Below are positions 12,235 through 24,247 of a DNA stretch of 64,000 nt, in pieces. The DNA lies in the NCBI RefSeq assembly GCF_003086295.3, contig NC_092045.1, positions 87,930,693 through 87,994,692 on the forward strand, written 5' to 3'. The number at the start of each line of letters is the position of its first letter. The stretch's first letter is position 1. The notes under the pieces are model-generated. The model ran no database searches, was not told the DNA's origin, and worked only from the letters and a program-made list of their open reading frames with translations. The stretch comes from Arachis hypogaea (taxonomy: Eukaryota > Streptophyta > Magnoliopsida > Fabales > Fabaceae). Both the position numbers and the translations under genes were made by a program.

Positions 12235-13115
12235 CTATCCCAGAAATTTTTTGAAGTCTTGGAAGGCTTGCTCGCATTCAACTGTCCATTCAAATTCCTT
12301 TCCCTTCCTCAGAGTGGCGTAGAAGGGGAGATATCTTATTGCAGATCCCGCTAGGAACCTGGACAAGGCTGCCAGCCGTCCGTTGAGTTGTTGTACTTCT
12401 TTGATACAAGTCGGGCTTTTCATGTCAAGTACAGCCCTGCACTTGTCCAGGTTTGCCTTGATTCCTCTCTGTGTGATCATAAAACCCAAGAATTTACCCG
12501 CTTCTACTGCGAAGGTACATTTTGTGGGATTGAGTTGCATGTCGTGTTGTCTTATGGTGTTGAATAGTTGTGTCAGGTCGGATAATAACATCTCTTCATT
12601 TTGCATCTTCACTAGCATGTCGTCTACGTAGACCTCTATGACCTTTCCAATGTGATCCGAAAAAACTTTATTCATTAATCTTTGGTAAGTGGCTCCCGCA
12701 TTTTTGAGACCGAAAGGCATAACAATGTAGCAGTAGTTTGCCTTTGAGGTTAAGAAAAGGATTTTTTCTTGGTCGGGTGGGTACATTGGGATTTGGTTAT
12801 ATCCTGAGTATTCGTCCATAAAGGAGAGATATTTGTATCCGGAGGAGGCATCTACCAATGCGTCAATGTTTGGGAGTGGATAAGGATCTTTCGCGCAAGC
12901 TTTGTTGAGATCGGTATAGTGCACATTCTCCACTTCCCATTTGACTTTTTTACCAAAACGACATTAGCAAGCCATAACGGGTATTTGACTTCTCTTATGA
13001 AGCCTGCCTCCAGTAGATCTCGTACTTGTTCTTCCACCGCTTGAGAGCGTTCGGGTCCTAGCTTTCTGCGCCTTTGTTGTACCGGCCGAGATCCTGGGTA
13101 GACTGCTAGCTTATG
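12235..13115 (-). pseudogene. Tat reverse transcriptase
   Basis: Copies element RNA to cDNA. The minus strand has EEQVRDLLEAGFIREVKYP, WLANVVLVKKSNGKWRMC, TDLNKACAKDPYPLPNID, EYSGYNQI, MPFGLKNAGATYQRLMN and the catalytic YVDDM, then the thumb/connection (LGFMITQRGIKANLDKC). A frameshift near 12930 separates the first two blocks from the rest, and a stop follows PGIDLKLM near 13116. MDEYSGYNQI has Glu where related elements usually have Ala. Confidence 0.85.
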
Positions 13116-14289
13116 TCACATTAGTTTGAGATCTATACCTGGCATGTCTGCGGCCTTCCACGCAAAGAGGTCAGCGTTGTTGCGTAGGAACTGTATGAGT
13201 GATTCTTTTATGTCCCCTTTTAGGAGTGTGCCGATGTTGGTTATTTGGTCTGGGGTGTTCCTGATCTGGATTTGCTCTATTTCTCCTTCAGGTTGTGGGC
13301 GAAGCTCCTCCCGCTTCTGAATTCCACCAAGCTCGATTGTGTGGAATTCTTCACCTCCGCCTCTGAGGTTTAGACTTTCGTTATAACAGCGGCGCGCCAT
13401 TTTCTGGTCTGCCTTTACTGTGGCTATTCCTTCTGCGGTTGGGAACTTTATACATAGATGTGGAGTCGAGACTATTGCGCCGAGTTGATTTAACGTTGTC
13501 CGACCTATCAGGGCATTGTAGGCTGAGCTTATATCGACGATGATGTAATCTATTTTGAGTGTTCTTGACTGACTTTCCTTTCCAAAAGTTGTGTGGAGCA
13601 GAATGTATCCCACTGGTTGACGGGGTATCTCCTAACCCGAATAGGCTATCCGGATATGCTCTGAGTTCTTTTTCTTCCAAGCCGAGTTTGTTGAAGGCGG
13701 TTTTGAATAAGATATCGGTAGAGCTCCCCTGGTCTATCAGTGTGTGATGGAGATTTGCATTTTCCAGTATAATAGTGATGACTATGGGATTGTCATGTCC
13801 TGTTGTGATGCCGGATGCGTCTTCCTTGGTAAAGGTGATTACCGAGATGTCGGGTGCTTCCTTCCTTTCTGCGACGTGATATATGTCTTTGGGATGTCTT
13901 TTGCGGGATGACTTGGAGATTCCTCCCCCGGCGAATCTGCCATGTATCATGTGGACGTGTCTCTCTGGTGTCCGGGATGATCGCATAGTTAGTCCGACAT
14001 CTTCTGCTCTTCTTCTTTTCCTTTGTTCATCTTCGTGGGTGGCCAAGTATCGATCTAAACTCCCTTCTCGCACAAGCTTTTCTATGACATTTTTTAAGTC
14101 AAAATACTCATTGATGGAGTGCCCGCGGATCCGATGGTATTCACAGTATTCAGCCCGGTTTCCTCCTCCTTTTTTGCCTTTGAGTGGTCGAGCTGGTGGT
14201 ATTTTTTGTGTTGCAAACTTCTCTGTAGACATCCACAAGAGACACCCGAAGAGGGGTGTAATTGTGGTACTTTTTGATTTTCTCTCCAT
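13116..14289 (-). pseudogene. Tat nucleocapsid and aspartic protease
   Basis: On the minus strand a Cys/His nucleocapsid-like block (YCEYHRIRGHSINEYFDLKN; the last Cys of a usual knuckle is Tyr here), a charged linker, then protease with TLIDQGSSTDILF and, after a frameshift near 13615, IVDISSAYNALIGRTTLNQL. D-Q-G at the active site is, by recall, usual in this clade and so not counted as damage. The stretch overlaps the end of the gag frame because the frame changes around 14150-14290. Confidence 0.75.
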
Positions 14290-15194
14290 GTCGATCTTCC
14301 TTATTTCTAGAATCTTTGTCTTTATCCCGAGGGGTGAACCCTGCTTTTGAGGTCTCTCCTAATCGGGAGTTCTCCTCCATGTTGATGTACTTTTCCGCTC
14401 GCTCCTGCACCTCGTTCAGAGATGTAGGATACCTCTTTGATATGGATTGACTAAAAGGCCTTTCTCGCAGACCATTAATGAGACCCATGATGGCAGCTTC
14501 TGTTGGAAGGTTTTGTATATCCATGCATGTTTTGTTGAATCTCTCCATGTAGTTTCGCAGGGTTTCCCGCTCCCCTTGTCTGATTCCTAGTAAGCTCGGA
14601 GCATGTTTAGCTTTGTCCTTTTGGATGGAGAATCTGGCCAGAAATTTTTTAGCCAAGTCGTTGAAACTTGAGATGGACCTGGGAGAGAGATTGTCGAACC
14701 ATTTAATTGCTGTTTTTGTTAAAGTAGTTGGAAAGACTTTACAACGAACTGCATCTGAGGCATCGATGAGGTACATTCTGCTTCTGAAGTTACTGAGATG
14801 ATGGCTAGGATCTGTAGTACCATTGTATGAGGTTATATCTGGGAGTTTAAAGTCCTTTGGGATTTTTGTCTTCATGATTTTTTTGGTGAATGGGTCTTGC
14901 TCCTTTAGGATCGGCTGGCTTTTGTCTTGACATCGGCTTCAAGTTTCAGGAGTTTTGTTTCCAGTTCCTGGCATCGCCTTATTTCTCTTTGCAGATCCAT
15001 CTCGGCCTCTCGTTGTCGCAAGGCATCTTCCTCAAGTTGTTTTAGCCGATTTTGGAATGCCTCCAGGGCTCCCTCGTCTGGGGAGTTTTTATTATTTGAC
15101 TTGGGGAGTATCCTTTGGTGTTGTGCCCGCATTTTTTGTACGGCGTTCTTTCTTCTAGATCTGAAGTGTGGTCGTTGTCATGGTCGTCCACCAT
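14150..15194 (-). pseudogene. Tat gag (capsid)
   Basis: Likely start is the ATG at 15194-15192 (MVDDHDNDHTSDLEE), shortly after the primer site. It is followed in another frame by a coiled-coil segment (FQNRLKQLEEDALRQREAEM; 14905-15132) and, after a further shift near 14895, by the capsid domain of the retrotransposon gag family (LPDITSYNGTTDPSHHLSNF, AIKWFDNLSPRSISSFNDLA, RQGERETLRNYMERFNK; 14150-14875). At least two one-base frameshifts make it non-functional. Confidence 0.8.
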
Positions 15195-15217
15195 GATGCT
15201 GGGATGACTTCCAGGTT

Positions 15218-15234
15218 CCCTGGCAACGGCGCCA
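15218..15234 (-). other. Tat primer binding site (tRNA-Asp)
   Basis: The minus strand reads TGGCGCCGTTGCCAGGG, one base inside the LTR end. It is complementary to the 3' end of plant tRNA-Asp including CCA, with one mismatch (A for G at position 14). Confidence 0.8.
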
Positions 15235-15235
15235 A

Positions 15236-15686
15236 TGTTCCGAGGGTTACCTGAATCTAGAGGTCGATCTCGGACGAGATCTTTCTATGCTGGTCGGAGC
15301 TGTGGAGTCCGATTTGATGATGGTGGTTGGAGTCGATGTGTCCGACTCGTTGGACTTGGTGATGATGCTGATCCTTCGTCCCCGGAGGGTGGGGGTACCT
15401 GCAAGGGACTCCGATGCTTAAGTTAGCAAGGGTATTAAGCAGGTATTGAGTAGAATCAGAGTATGAGTTATACCTGGGTGCTTCAGTGTATTTATAATGG
15501 TGTAGAGTGACCTCTTTGGATGAGATAAGTTAGTTATCTTATCTTATCTTATCTTTATCTTATATTTGACTAGGGTCCTCTTATCTTTCAAGGGAACCGC
15601 CTTTATCTCTACGGGCTTGGGCTGCCCTTAGATTTGGGACGTGTTCCTCTATTTGGGCCCTTTGTTTGGTCCTTCCTGTGACTTAG
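15236..15686 (-). repeat. Tat element 5' LTR, first piece
   Basis: Begins TGTTCCGAGG and runs to the insertion point of element B; the other 102 bp are at 25990-26091. A TATAAATA candidate lies at 15489-15496 on the minus strand. The last five bases (15682-15686, CTTAG) are the target duplication of B. Confidence 0.88.
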
Positions 15687-17403
15687 TGGTGCGCGAAATT
15701 GTGATCAATACTTTTCACAAATCAAATAATCCCCGGTAATGAATCCAAAAACTTGGTATTCAACACCATGGCATAAACACAACTTCACACAACTAACCAG
15801 CAAGTGTACTGGGTCGTCCAAGTAATAAACCTTACGCGAGTAAGGGTTGATCCCACAGAGATTGTTGGTATGAAGCAAGCTATGGTCACCTTGTAAATCT
15901 TAGTCAGGCAAACTCAAATGGGTATGGTGATATGCGAATAAAACATAAAGATAAAGATAGAGATACTTATGTAATTCATTGGTAGGAATTTCAGATAAGC
16001 GTATGAAGATGCCTTCCCTTCCGTCTCTCTGCTTTCCTACTGTCTTCATCCAATCCTTCGTACTCCTTTCCATGGCAAGCTTAAGCAAGGGTTTCACCGT
16101 TGTCAGTGGCTACCTCCCATCCTCTCAGTGGAAATGTTCAACGCACCCTGTCACGGCACGGCTATCCATCTGTCGGTTCTCGATCAGGCCGGAATAGAAT
16201 CCAGTGATTCTTTTGCGTCTGTCACTAACGCCCCGCCCTCAGGAGTTTGAAGCACGTCACAGTCATTCAATCATTGAATCCTACTCAGAATACCACAGAC
16301 AAGGTTAGACCTTCCGGATTCTCTTGAATGCCGCCATCAGTTCTAGCCTATACCACGAAGACTCTGATCTCACAGAATGGCTGGCTCGTTTGTCAGGCGA
16401 GCACTCGGTTGTCAGGCGATCAACCATGCATCGTGTATCAGGAATCCAAGAGATATTCACCCAATCGAAGGTAGAACGGAGGTGGTTGTCAGTCACACGT
16501 TCATAGGTGAGAATGATGATGAGTGTCACGGATCATCACATTCATCAAGTTGAAGAACAAGTGATATCTTAGAACAAGAACAAGCGGAATTGAATAGAAG
16601 AACAATAGTAATTGCATTAATACTCGAGGTACAGCAGAGCTCCACACCTTAATCTATGGTGTGTAGAAACTCCACCGTTGAAAATACATAAGAACAAGAG
16701 TGATCATTGGCTTCGGTCCCAGAGAGGGAACCAGAAGAACCAAGATCTGATCTAAGAACTAGATGTCCAAAGATTAAAAATACAATAGTAAAAGGTCCTA
16801 CTTATAGAGAACTAGTAGCCTAGGGTGTACAGAGATGAGTAAATGACATAAAAATCCACTTCCGGGCCCACTTGGTGTGTGCTTGGGCTGAGCAATGAAG
16901 CATTTTCGTGTAGAGACTCTTCCTGGAGTTAAACGCCAGCTTTTATGCCAGTTTGGGCGTTTAACTCCCATTTTGGTGCCAGTTCCGGCGTTTAACGCTG
17001 GGATTTCTGAGGGTGACTTTGAACGCCGTTTTGGGCCATCAAATCTTGGGCAAAGTATGGACTATCATATATTGCTGGAAAGCCCAGGATTTCTACTTTC
17101 CAACGCCGTTGAGAGCGCGCCAATTGGGCTTCTGTAGCTCCAGAAAATCCATTTCGAGTGCAGAGAGGTCAGAATCCAACAGCATCTGCAGTCCTTTTTG
17201 GTCTCTTAATCAGATTTTTGCTCAGGTCCCTCAATTTCAGCCAGAAAATACCTGAAATCACAGAAAAACACACAAACTCATAGTAAAGTCCAGAAAAATG
17301 AATTTTAACTAAAAACTAATAAAAATATACTAAAAACTAACTAGATCATACTAAAAACATACTAAAAACAATGCCAAAAAACGTACAAATTATCCGCTCA
17401 TCA
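15687..17403 (-). repeat. Element B 3' LTR
   Basis: Starts TGGTGCGCGAAATTG and ends CCGCTCATCA on the plus strand. A TATA-like TATAAGTA lies on the minus strand at 16799-16806, with the same in the other LTR at 25381-25388. It contains two or three GGCGTTTAAC-type palindromes at 16925-17005. Short frames within it are shared by all LTR copies and are not genes. Confidence 0.92.
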
Positions 17404-18305
17404 CAACACCAAACTTAAATTGTTGCTTGTCCTCAAGCAACTGAAAATCAATTAAGATAAAAAGAAGAGAATATGCAATGAATTCCAAAAACATCTATGA
17501 AGATCAGTATTAATTAGATGAGCGGGGCTTTTAGCTTTTTGCCTCTGAATAGTTTTGGCATCTCACTCTATCCTTTGAAATTCAGAATGATTGACTTCTT
17601 TAGGAACTCAGAATCCAGATAGTGTTATTGATTCTCCTAGTAAAGTATGATGATTCTTGAACATAGCTACTTATTGAGTCTTGGCCGTGGCCCAAAGCAC
17701 TCTGTCTTCCAATATTACCACCGGATACATACATGCCACAGACACAAAATTGGGTGAACCTTTTCAGATTGTGACTCAGCTTTGCTAGAGTCCCCAACTA
17801 GAGGTGTCCAGGGTTCTTAAGCACACTCTTTTTGCCTTGGATCACAACTTTATTTCTTTCTTTTTCTTTCTTTTTCTCCTTTTTTTTCGAACTTTTTTTT
17901 TTTGAATCACTACTTTTTTTTGCTTCAAGAATCATTTTAATGATTTTTCAGATCCTCAGTAACATGTCTCCTTTTTCATCATTCTTTCAAAAGCCAACAT
18001 TCATGAACCACAAATTCAAAAGACATATGCACTGTTTAAGCATACATTCAGAAAACAAAAATATTGCCACCACATCAAAATAATTAAACTGTTATAAAAT
18101 TCAAAATTCATGCAATTCTTATCTTTTTCAATTGAGCACATTTTTTTTTATTCAAGAAAGGTGATGGATTCATAGGACATTCATAACTTTTAGGCATAGA
18201 CACTAAGACACTAATGATCACAAGACACAAACATAGATAAACATAAGCACTAAAATTCGAAAAACAGGAGAATAAAGAACAAGGAAATTAAGGAACGGGT
18301 CCACC
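17404..18305 (-). other. Element B 3' untranslated region
   Basis: Non-coding. Directly next to the LTR the minus strand reads ...TTTAAGTTTGGTGTTG rather than a polypurine tract. A true purine run on the minus strand (plus-strand T/C tract at about 17850-17905) lies some 450 bp further inside. Confidence 0.65.
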
Positions 18306-19430
18306 TTAGTGATGGCGGCTCTTTCTTCCTCTTGAAGATCCTATGGAGTGCTTGAGCTCCTCAATATCTCTTCCTTGTCTTTGTTGCTCCTCTCTCATGA
18401 TTCTTTGATCTTCTCTAATTTCATGGAGGATGATGGAGTGTTCTTGATGCTCCACCCTTAGTTGTCCCATGTTGGAACTCAATTCTCCTAGGGAGGTGTT
18501 TAGTTGCTCCCAATAGTTTTGTGGAGGAAAGTGCATCCCTTGAGGTATCTCAGGGATCTCATGATGAGTGGGGTCTCTTGTGTGCTCCATCCTCTTCTTA
18601 GTGATGGGCTTGTCCTCATCAATAGGGATGTCTCCCTCTATGTCAACTCCAACTGAATAACAGAGGTGACAAATGAGATGAGGGAAGGCTAACCTTGCCA
18701 AGGTAGAGGACTTGTCCGCCACCTTATAGAGTTCTTGAGCTATAACCTCATGAACTTCTATTTCTTCTCCAATCATGATGCTATGAATCATGATAGCCCG
18801 GTCTATGGTAACTTCGGACCGGTTGCTAGTGGGGATGATTGAGCGTTGGATAAACTCCAACCATCCTCTAGCCACGGGTTTGAGGTCATGCCTTCTCAAT
18901 TGAACCGGCTTCCCTCTTGAATCTCTCTTCCATTGGGCGCCCTCTTCACATATGACTGTGAGGACTTGGTCCAACCTTTGATCAAAGTTGACCCTTCTAG
19001 TGTAAGGGTGTTCATCTCCTTGCATCATGGGCAAATTGAATGCCAACCTTACACTTTCCGGACTAAAATCCAAGTATTTCCCCCGAACCATAGTAAGATA
19101 ATTCTTTGGATCCGGGTTCACACTTTGATCATGGTTCTTGGTGATCCATGCATTGGCATAGAACTCTTGAACCATCAAGATTCCGACTTGTTGAATGGGG
19201 TTGGTAAGGACTTCCCAACCTCTTCTTCGGATCTCATGTCGGATCTCCGGATATTCACTCTTTTTGAGTGAAAAAGGGACCTCGGGGATCACCTTCTTCA
19301 AGGCCACAACTTCATAGAAGTGGTCTTGATGCACCCTTGAGATGAATCTCTCCATCTCCCATGACTCGGAGGTGGAAGCTTTTGCCTTCCCTTTCCTCTT
19401 TCTAGAGGTTTCTCCGGCCTTGGATGCCAT
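18306..19430 (-). CDS. Plant-transposon-domain protein of element B
   Basis: Intact 374-codon ORF in the position where Athila elements carry their third ORF. N-terminus MASKAGETSRKRKGKAKAST, with a basic nuclear-localisation-like KRKGKAK at residues 12-18. Residues about 55-250 resemble the 'putative plant transposon protein' domain (Pfam PF20167, by recall): EFYANAW near 89-95, a VRGKYLDFS block at 115-123 and a predicted-helical region after it. Residues about 300-365 are Gln/Glu/Arg-rich and look like a coiled coil (REDQRIMREEQQRQGRDIEE), ending SRGRKSRHH. Function is unknown; it is not a classical envelope, as no signal peptide or membrane segment is visible. Elements C and D carry the same ORF with different internal deletions. 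Confidence 0.75.
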   Translation of the reverse strand: MASKAGETSRKRKGKAKASTSESWEMERFISRVHQDHFYEVVALKKVIPEVPFSLKKSEYPEIRHEIRRRGWEVLTNPIQQVGILMVQEFYANAWITKNHDQSVNPDPKNYLTMVRGKYLDFSPESVRLAFNLPMMQGDEHPYTRRVNFDQRLDQVLTVICEEGAQWKRDSRGKPVQLRRHDLKPVARGWLEFIQRSIIPTSNRSEVTIDRAIMIHSIMIGEEIEVHEVIAQELYKVADKSSTLARLAFPHLICHLCYSVGVDIEGDIPIDEDKPITKKRMEHTRDPTHHEIPEIPQGMHFPPQNYWEQLNTSLGELSSNMGQLRVEHQEHSIILHEIREDQRIMREEQQRQGRDIEELKHSIGSSRGRKSRHH

Positions 19431-19931
19431 AAATGGTTATGGAAAAACAAAAAGCAATGCTTTTACCACACCAAACTTAAAAGGTTTGCTCGTCCTCGAG
19501 CAAAAGAAGAAAGAAGAGAGTAGAAGAAGAAGAAATGAGGAAGAAGGGAATGGCTTTGTTCTCGGCCAAGGAGGGGAAGAAGTGGTGTTTAGGTTGTGTG
19601 AAAATGAAGGAGTGAAGATGGGTTTATATAGGAGAGGGGGAAGGGTAAGGTTCGGTCAAGTGAGGGTGGATTTGGGTGGGAAAGTGGTTTGAATTTCAAT
19701 GGTGAGGTAGGTGGGGTTTTATGAAGGATGGATGTGAGTAGGGAAGAGAAAGATGGGATTTGATAGGTGAAGGGCTTTTGGGGAAGAGGTGTTGAGGTGA
19801 TTGGTGAATGGGTGAAGAAGAGAGAGAGTGGTGGGGTAGGTGGGGATCCTGTGGGGTCCACAGATCCTGAGGTGTCAAGGAAAAGTTATCCCTGCACCAA
19901 ATGGCAAGCAAAATTGCGTTTTTAGCCATTT
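19431..19931. other. Element B untranslated DNA upstream of the third ORF
   Basis: Non-coding, G-rich on the plus strand (C-rich on the element strand). It includes the TTTGCTCGAGGACGAGCAAA inverted repeat and an AAGTTTGGTGTGG motif on the minus strand just before the ORF (19460-19505), both also seen in D and C. Confidence 0.5.
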
Positions 19932-20103
19932 CTGGCGTTAAACGCCGGGCTGGTGCCCATTTCTGGCGTTTAACGCCAGCTTCTTGCCCTTTTCTGGCGT
20001 TTAACGCCAGTCTGGTGCCCCTTTCTGGCGTTAAACGCCCAGAATGGTGCCAGACTGGGCGTTAAACGCCCATCTGCTAACCTTACTGGCGTTTAAACGC
20101 CAG
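19932..20103. repeat. Palindrome array, 6 units (element B 3' region)
   Basis: Six copies of CTGGCGTTTAACGCCAG or close variants, separated by 10-16 bp spacers that often read TGGTGCCC/CTTTCTGG. Each unit is self-complementary. It lies between gag-protease and the third ORF. Confidence 0.9.
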
Positions 20104-20242
20104 TAGGTGCGTCCTCCAGGGTGTGCTATTTTTCTTCCTATTTTTCATTCTGTTTTTGCTCTTTTCATTGATTTTGTGACTTCTCATGATCATCAACCTA
20201 AAAAATATAAAATAACAAAAGAAAATAGTTAATTATAAAACA

Positions 20243-20258
20243 TTGGGTTGCCTCCCAA
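20243..20258 (-). other. Conserved hairpin TTGGGAGGCAACCCAA
   Basis: Stem TTGGG/CCCAA with loop AGGCAA, just downstream of the gag-protease stop. Equivalent sites are in D (46044-46059, loop AGGTAA) and C (49986-50001). By recall similar sequence is found in Athila elements of other plants. Role unknown. Confidence 0.65.
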
Positions 20259-20307
20259 CAAGCGCTTCTTTAATGTCATTAGCTTGACAGAGGACTCTCA
20301 TGGAGCC

Positions 20308-22647
20308 TCAGAAATGCTCAGAGCTATGTTGGAACCTCCCAACACCAAACTTAGAGTTTGAATGTGGGGGTTCAACACCAAACTTAGAAGTTGGTTGTGG
20401 CCTCCCAACACCAAACTTAGAGTTTGACTGTGGGGGCTCTGTTTGGCTCTGTTTTGAGAGAAGCTCTTCATGCTTCCTCTCCATGATGACAGAGGGATAT
20501 CCTTGAGCCTTAAACACCAAGGATTCTTTATTCACTTGAATGATCAACTCTCCTCTATCAACATCAATCACAGCCCTTGCTGTGGCTAGGAAGGGTCTGC
20601 CAAGGATGATGGATTCATCCATGCACTTCCCAGTCTCTAGGACTATGAAATCAGTAGGGATGTAATGGTCTTCAACTTTAACCAGAACATCCTCTACAAG
20701 TCCATAGGCTTGTTTTCTTGAATTGTCTGCCATCTCTAGTGAGATTTTTGCAGCTTGCATCTCAGAGATCCCTAACTTCTCCATTACAGAGAGAGGCATG
20801 ATGTTTACACTTGACCCTAAGTCACACAAGGCCTTCTTGAAGGTCATGGTGCCTATGGTACAAGGTATTGAAAACTTCCCAGGATCCTGTCTCTTTTGAG
20901 GCAGTTTCTGCCTAGACAAGTCATCCAGTTCTTTGGTGAGCAAAGGAGGTTCATCCTCCCAAGTCTCATTTCCAAATAACTTGTCATTTAGCTTCATGAT
21001 AGCTCCAAGGTATTTAGCAACTTGCTCTTCAGTGACATACTCATCCTCTTCAGAGGAAGAATACTCATCAGAGCTCATGAATGGCAGAAGTAAGTCCAAT
21101 GGAATCTCTATGGTCTCATTTTGAGCCTCAGATTCCCATGGTTCCTCATTGGGGAACTCATTGGAGGCCAGTGGATGTCCATTGAGGTCTTCCTCAGTGG
21201 CGTTCACTGCCTCTCCTTCCTCCCAAAATTCGGCCATGTTGATGGCCTTGCACTCTCCTTTTGGATTTTCTTCTGTATTGCTTGGAAGAGTACTAGGAGG
21301 GAGTTCATTAATTTTCTTGCTCAGTTGACCCACTTGTCCCTCCAAATTTCTAATGGAAGACCTTGTTTCAGTCATGAAACTTTGAGTGGTTTTGATTAGA
21401 TCAGAGACCATGGTTGCTAAGTCAGAGTTATTCTGCTTAGAACTCTCTGTCTGTTGCTGAGAAGATGATGGAAAAGGCTTGCTATTGCTAAACCTGTTTC
21501 TTCCACCATTATTGTTGTTGAAACCTTGTTGAGGTCTCTGTTGATCCTTCCATGAGAGATTTGGATGATTTCTCCATGAAGGGTTGTAGGTGTTTCCATA
21601 GGGTTCTCCCATGTAATTCACCTCTTCCATTGAAGGGTTCTCAGGATCATAAGCTTCTTCCTCAGATGAAGCCTCCTTAGTACTGCTTGGTGCATTTTGC
21701 ATTCCATACAGACTTTGAGAAATCATATTGACTTGTTGAGTCAATATTTTGTTCTGAGCCAATATGGCATTCAGAGTGTCAATCTCAAGAACTCCTTTCT
21801 TCTGACTAGTCCCATTGTTCACAGGATTTCTTTCAGAAGTGTACATGAATTGGTTATTTGCAACCATTTCAATCAGCTCTTGAGCTTCTGTAGGCGTCTT
21901 CTTCAGATGAAGAGATCCTCCAGCAGAGCTATCCAAAGACATTTTGGATAGTTCAGAGAGACCATCATAGAAAATACCTATGATGCTCCATTCAGAAAGC
22001 ATATCAGAAGGGCACTTTCTGATTAATTGTTTGTATCTTTCCCAAGCTTCATAGAGGGATTCTCCTTCCTTCTGTCTGAAGGTTTGGACTTCCACTCTAA
22101 GCTTACTCAATTTTTGAGGTGGAAAGAACTTTGCCAAGAAGGCATTGACTAGCTTTTCCTAAGAGTCCAGGCTTTCTTTAGGTTGTGAGTCCAACCATGT
22201 CCTAGCTCTGTCTCTTACAGCAAAAGGGAATAGCATAAGTCTGTAGACCTCAGGGTCAACCCCATTAGTCTTGACTGTGTCACAGATTTGCAAGAATTCA
22301 GCTAAAAACTGATGAGGATCTTCCAATGGAAGTCCATGGAACTTGCAATTCTGTTGCATTAGAGAAACTAATTGAGGCTTAAGCTCAAAGTTGTTTGCTC
22401 CAATGGCAGGGATAGAGATGCTTCTCCCATAGAAGTCGGGAGTAGGTGCAGTAAAGTCACCTAGCACCTTCCTTGCATTGTTGGCATTGTTGTTGTTTTC
22501 GGCTGCCATGGGTTCTTCTTCTTTGAAGATTTCTGTTAGGTCCTCTACAGAGAGTTGTGCTTTGGCTTCTCTTAGCTTTCTCTTCAAGGTCCTTTCGGGT
22601 TCAGGATCAGCCTCAACAAGAATGCTTTTGTCCTTGCTCCTGCTCAT
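20308..22647 (-). pseudogene. Gag-protease of element B
   Basis: One frame of 779 codons with a single nonsense change: TAG at 22161-22159 where element C has TGG (Trp). Gag (residues about 40-330) has FELKPQLVSLMQQNCKFHGL, WLDSQPKESLDS, KLSKLRVEVQTFRQKEGES and YEAWERYKQLIRKCPSDMLS. A Gln/Asn-rich linker and an acidic stretch (SSDEYSSSEEDEYVTEEQV) follow. The aspartic protease has ALCDLGSSVNIMP (catalytic Asp about residue 609) and ILGRPFLATARAVID. The frame then ends, with no RT, in a tail holding three copies of SKFGV. The gag is homologous to that of D but only about half identical by eye, so it belongs to a separate lineage. A start at the ATG 22647 (MSRSKDKSILVEADPEPERT) is supported by the match to C. 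Confidence 0.85.
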
Positions 22648-24247
22648 AAGAAAGAGAAGGGAACAAGAAAATGTGGAATCCTCTATGTCACAGTATAGAG
22701 ATTCCTTTAGGTGTCAAAGGAAAAGAAAAGTAGAAGACAGAAGTAGAAAATTCGAACTTATCAAAGGAGATGGAGTTCGAATTTTGCATTAAGGAATAGT
22801 GTTAGTCCATAAATAGAAGGATGTGAGAAGAAGGGAAGTAATTTTCGAAAATTAAGTAAAAGATTTTGAAAACATTTTTGAAAAACACTAATTGATTTTC
22901 GAAAATGAAAGTGGAAAAGAAATCAAGTGATTTTTGAAAAAGATTTTGAAATTAAAAATCAGAAAGATTTGATTGAAAACTATTTTGAAAAAGATGTGGT
23001 TAAGAAGATATGATTAGTTTTAAAAAAATGTGATTGAGAAGATATGATTTGAAAAACATTTTAAAAAGATTTGATTTTGAAAATTAAAAACTTGGCTAAC
23101 AAGAAAAGATATGATTCAAACATTAAACCTTTCTCAACAGAAAAGGCAACATACTTGAAATGTTGAATCAAATCATTGATTGATAGCAAGTATTTTTAAA
23201 AATAGAAAGAAATTGATTTTGAAAACATATGATTGAAAAGATATGATTTGAAAAAGATTTGATTTTGAAAAACTTTGAAAACTTGAAAAAAAATTGCATT
23301 GAAAACAAAATCTTCCCTCTTGTGCCATCCTGGCGTTAAACGCCCAGAATGGTGCACATTCTGGTGTTTAACGCCCAAAACTATACCCTTTTGGGCGTTA
23401 AACGCCCAACCAGGTACCCTGGCTGGCGTTTAAACGCCAGCCTGTCCTTCTTCACTGGGCGTTTTGAACGCCCAGCTTTTTCTGTGTAATTCCTCTGCTG
23501 TATGTTCTGAATCTTCAATTCTCTGTATTATTGACTTGAGAAGACACAAATTAAAAATATTTTTGGATTTTTAATAATAAGGAAAAATCAAAATGCAACA
23601 AGAATCCAATAACAATGCATGCAAGACACCAAACTTAGCAGTTTGTATACTACTGACACTAATGAGAATGCATATGAGACACATAAACACTCAAGTCAAG
23701 AGAATTCAAAGATTAGAGTAAGAAATCATCAAGAATTATTTGAAGATCCTTAAGACACATGAATGAATGTATGCAATTGACACCAAACTTAAAATGAAAC
23801 ACTAGACTCAAACAAGAAATATTTTTGGATTTTATGATTTTGTAATTTTTTTTGTGTGATTTTCGAAAATAGAGTGGAAAAAGGTATCAAAATTCTTAAT
23901 GAGAATTCCAGGAATCATGCAATGTTTAGTCTAAGACTCCGGTCCAGGAATTAGACATGGCTTCACAGCCAGCCAAGCTTTCGAAGAAAGCTTCGGTCTA
24001 AAACACTAGACATGGCCAATGGCCAGCCAAGCCTTAGCAGATCACTGCTCCAAAAGCAAGATTGATAGAAATCAACAAGCTCTTGTGATGATAAGTTGAA
24101 ACCTCGGTCCAATGAAATTAGACATGGCTTCACAGCCAGCCAGATTTCAACAAATCATCATGAAACTCTAGAATTCATCTTCAAGAATTCTGAAAAAAAA
24201 ATACCTAATCTAAGCAACAAGATGAACCTTCAGTTGTCCAAACTCAA
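22648..24247 (-). other. Element B 5' leader
   Basis: Non-coding. The part next to gag (about 22840-23300) is made of short GATTTTGAAAA-like repeats. Then comes the palindrome array listed separately and a stretch with three copies of TAGACATGGC...CAGCCAGCC (about 23950, 24007, 24118). AAGTTTGGTGT motifs occur on the minus strand near 23628 and 23783. Confidence 0.6.
23330..23475. repeat. Palindrome array, 5 units (element B leader)
   Basis: Five units built on GGCGTTTAACGCC. Outer flanks co-vary: CTG...CAG in some, TT...AA in TTGGGCGTTAAACGCCCAA (around 23386). Spacing is 10-20 bp. It corresponds in place and number to the array at 37282-37427 in C. Confidence 0.9.

Noticed and set aside
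16305..16529. Open frame repeated in several LTRs (also 24887-25111)
   Set aside because: It recurs because the LTRs are copies; it lies antisense or sense in non-coding LTR DNA and has no domain.
18306..19430. Envelope-like gene in element B
   Set aside because: The position fits, but no signal peptide, membrane segment or cleavage site is visible; the sequence looks like a nuclear or cytosolic plant-transposon-domain protein.
19932..20103. Regularly spaced repeats resembling a CRISPR array
   Set aside because: The repeats are degenerate palindromes with short variable spacers inside a plant retrotransposon; nothing prokaryotic is present.
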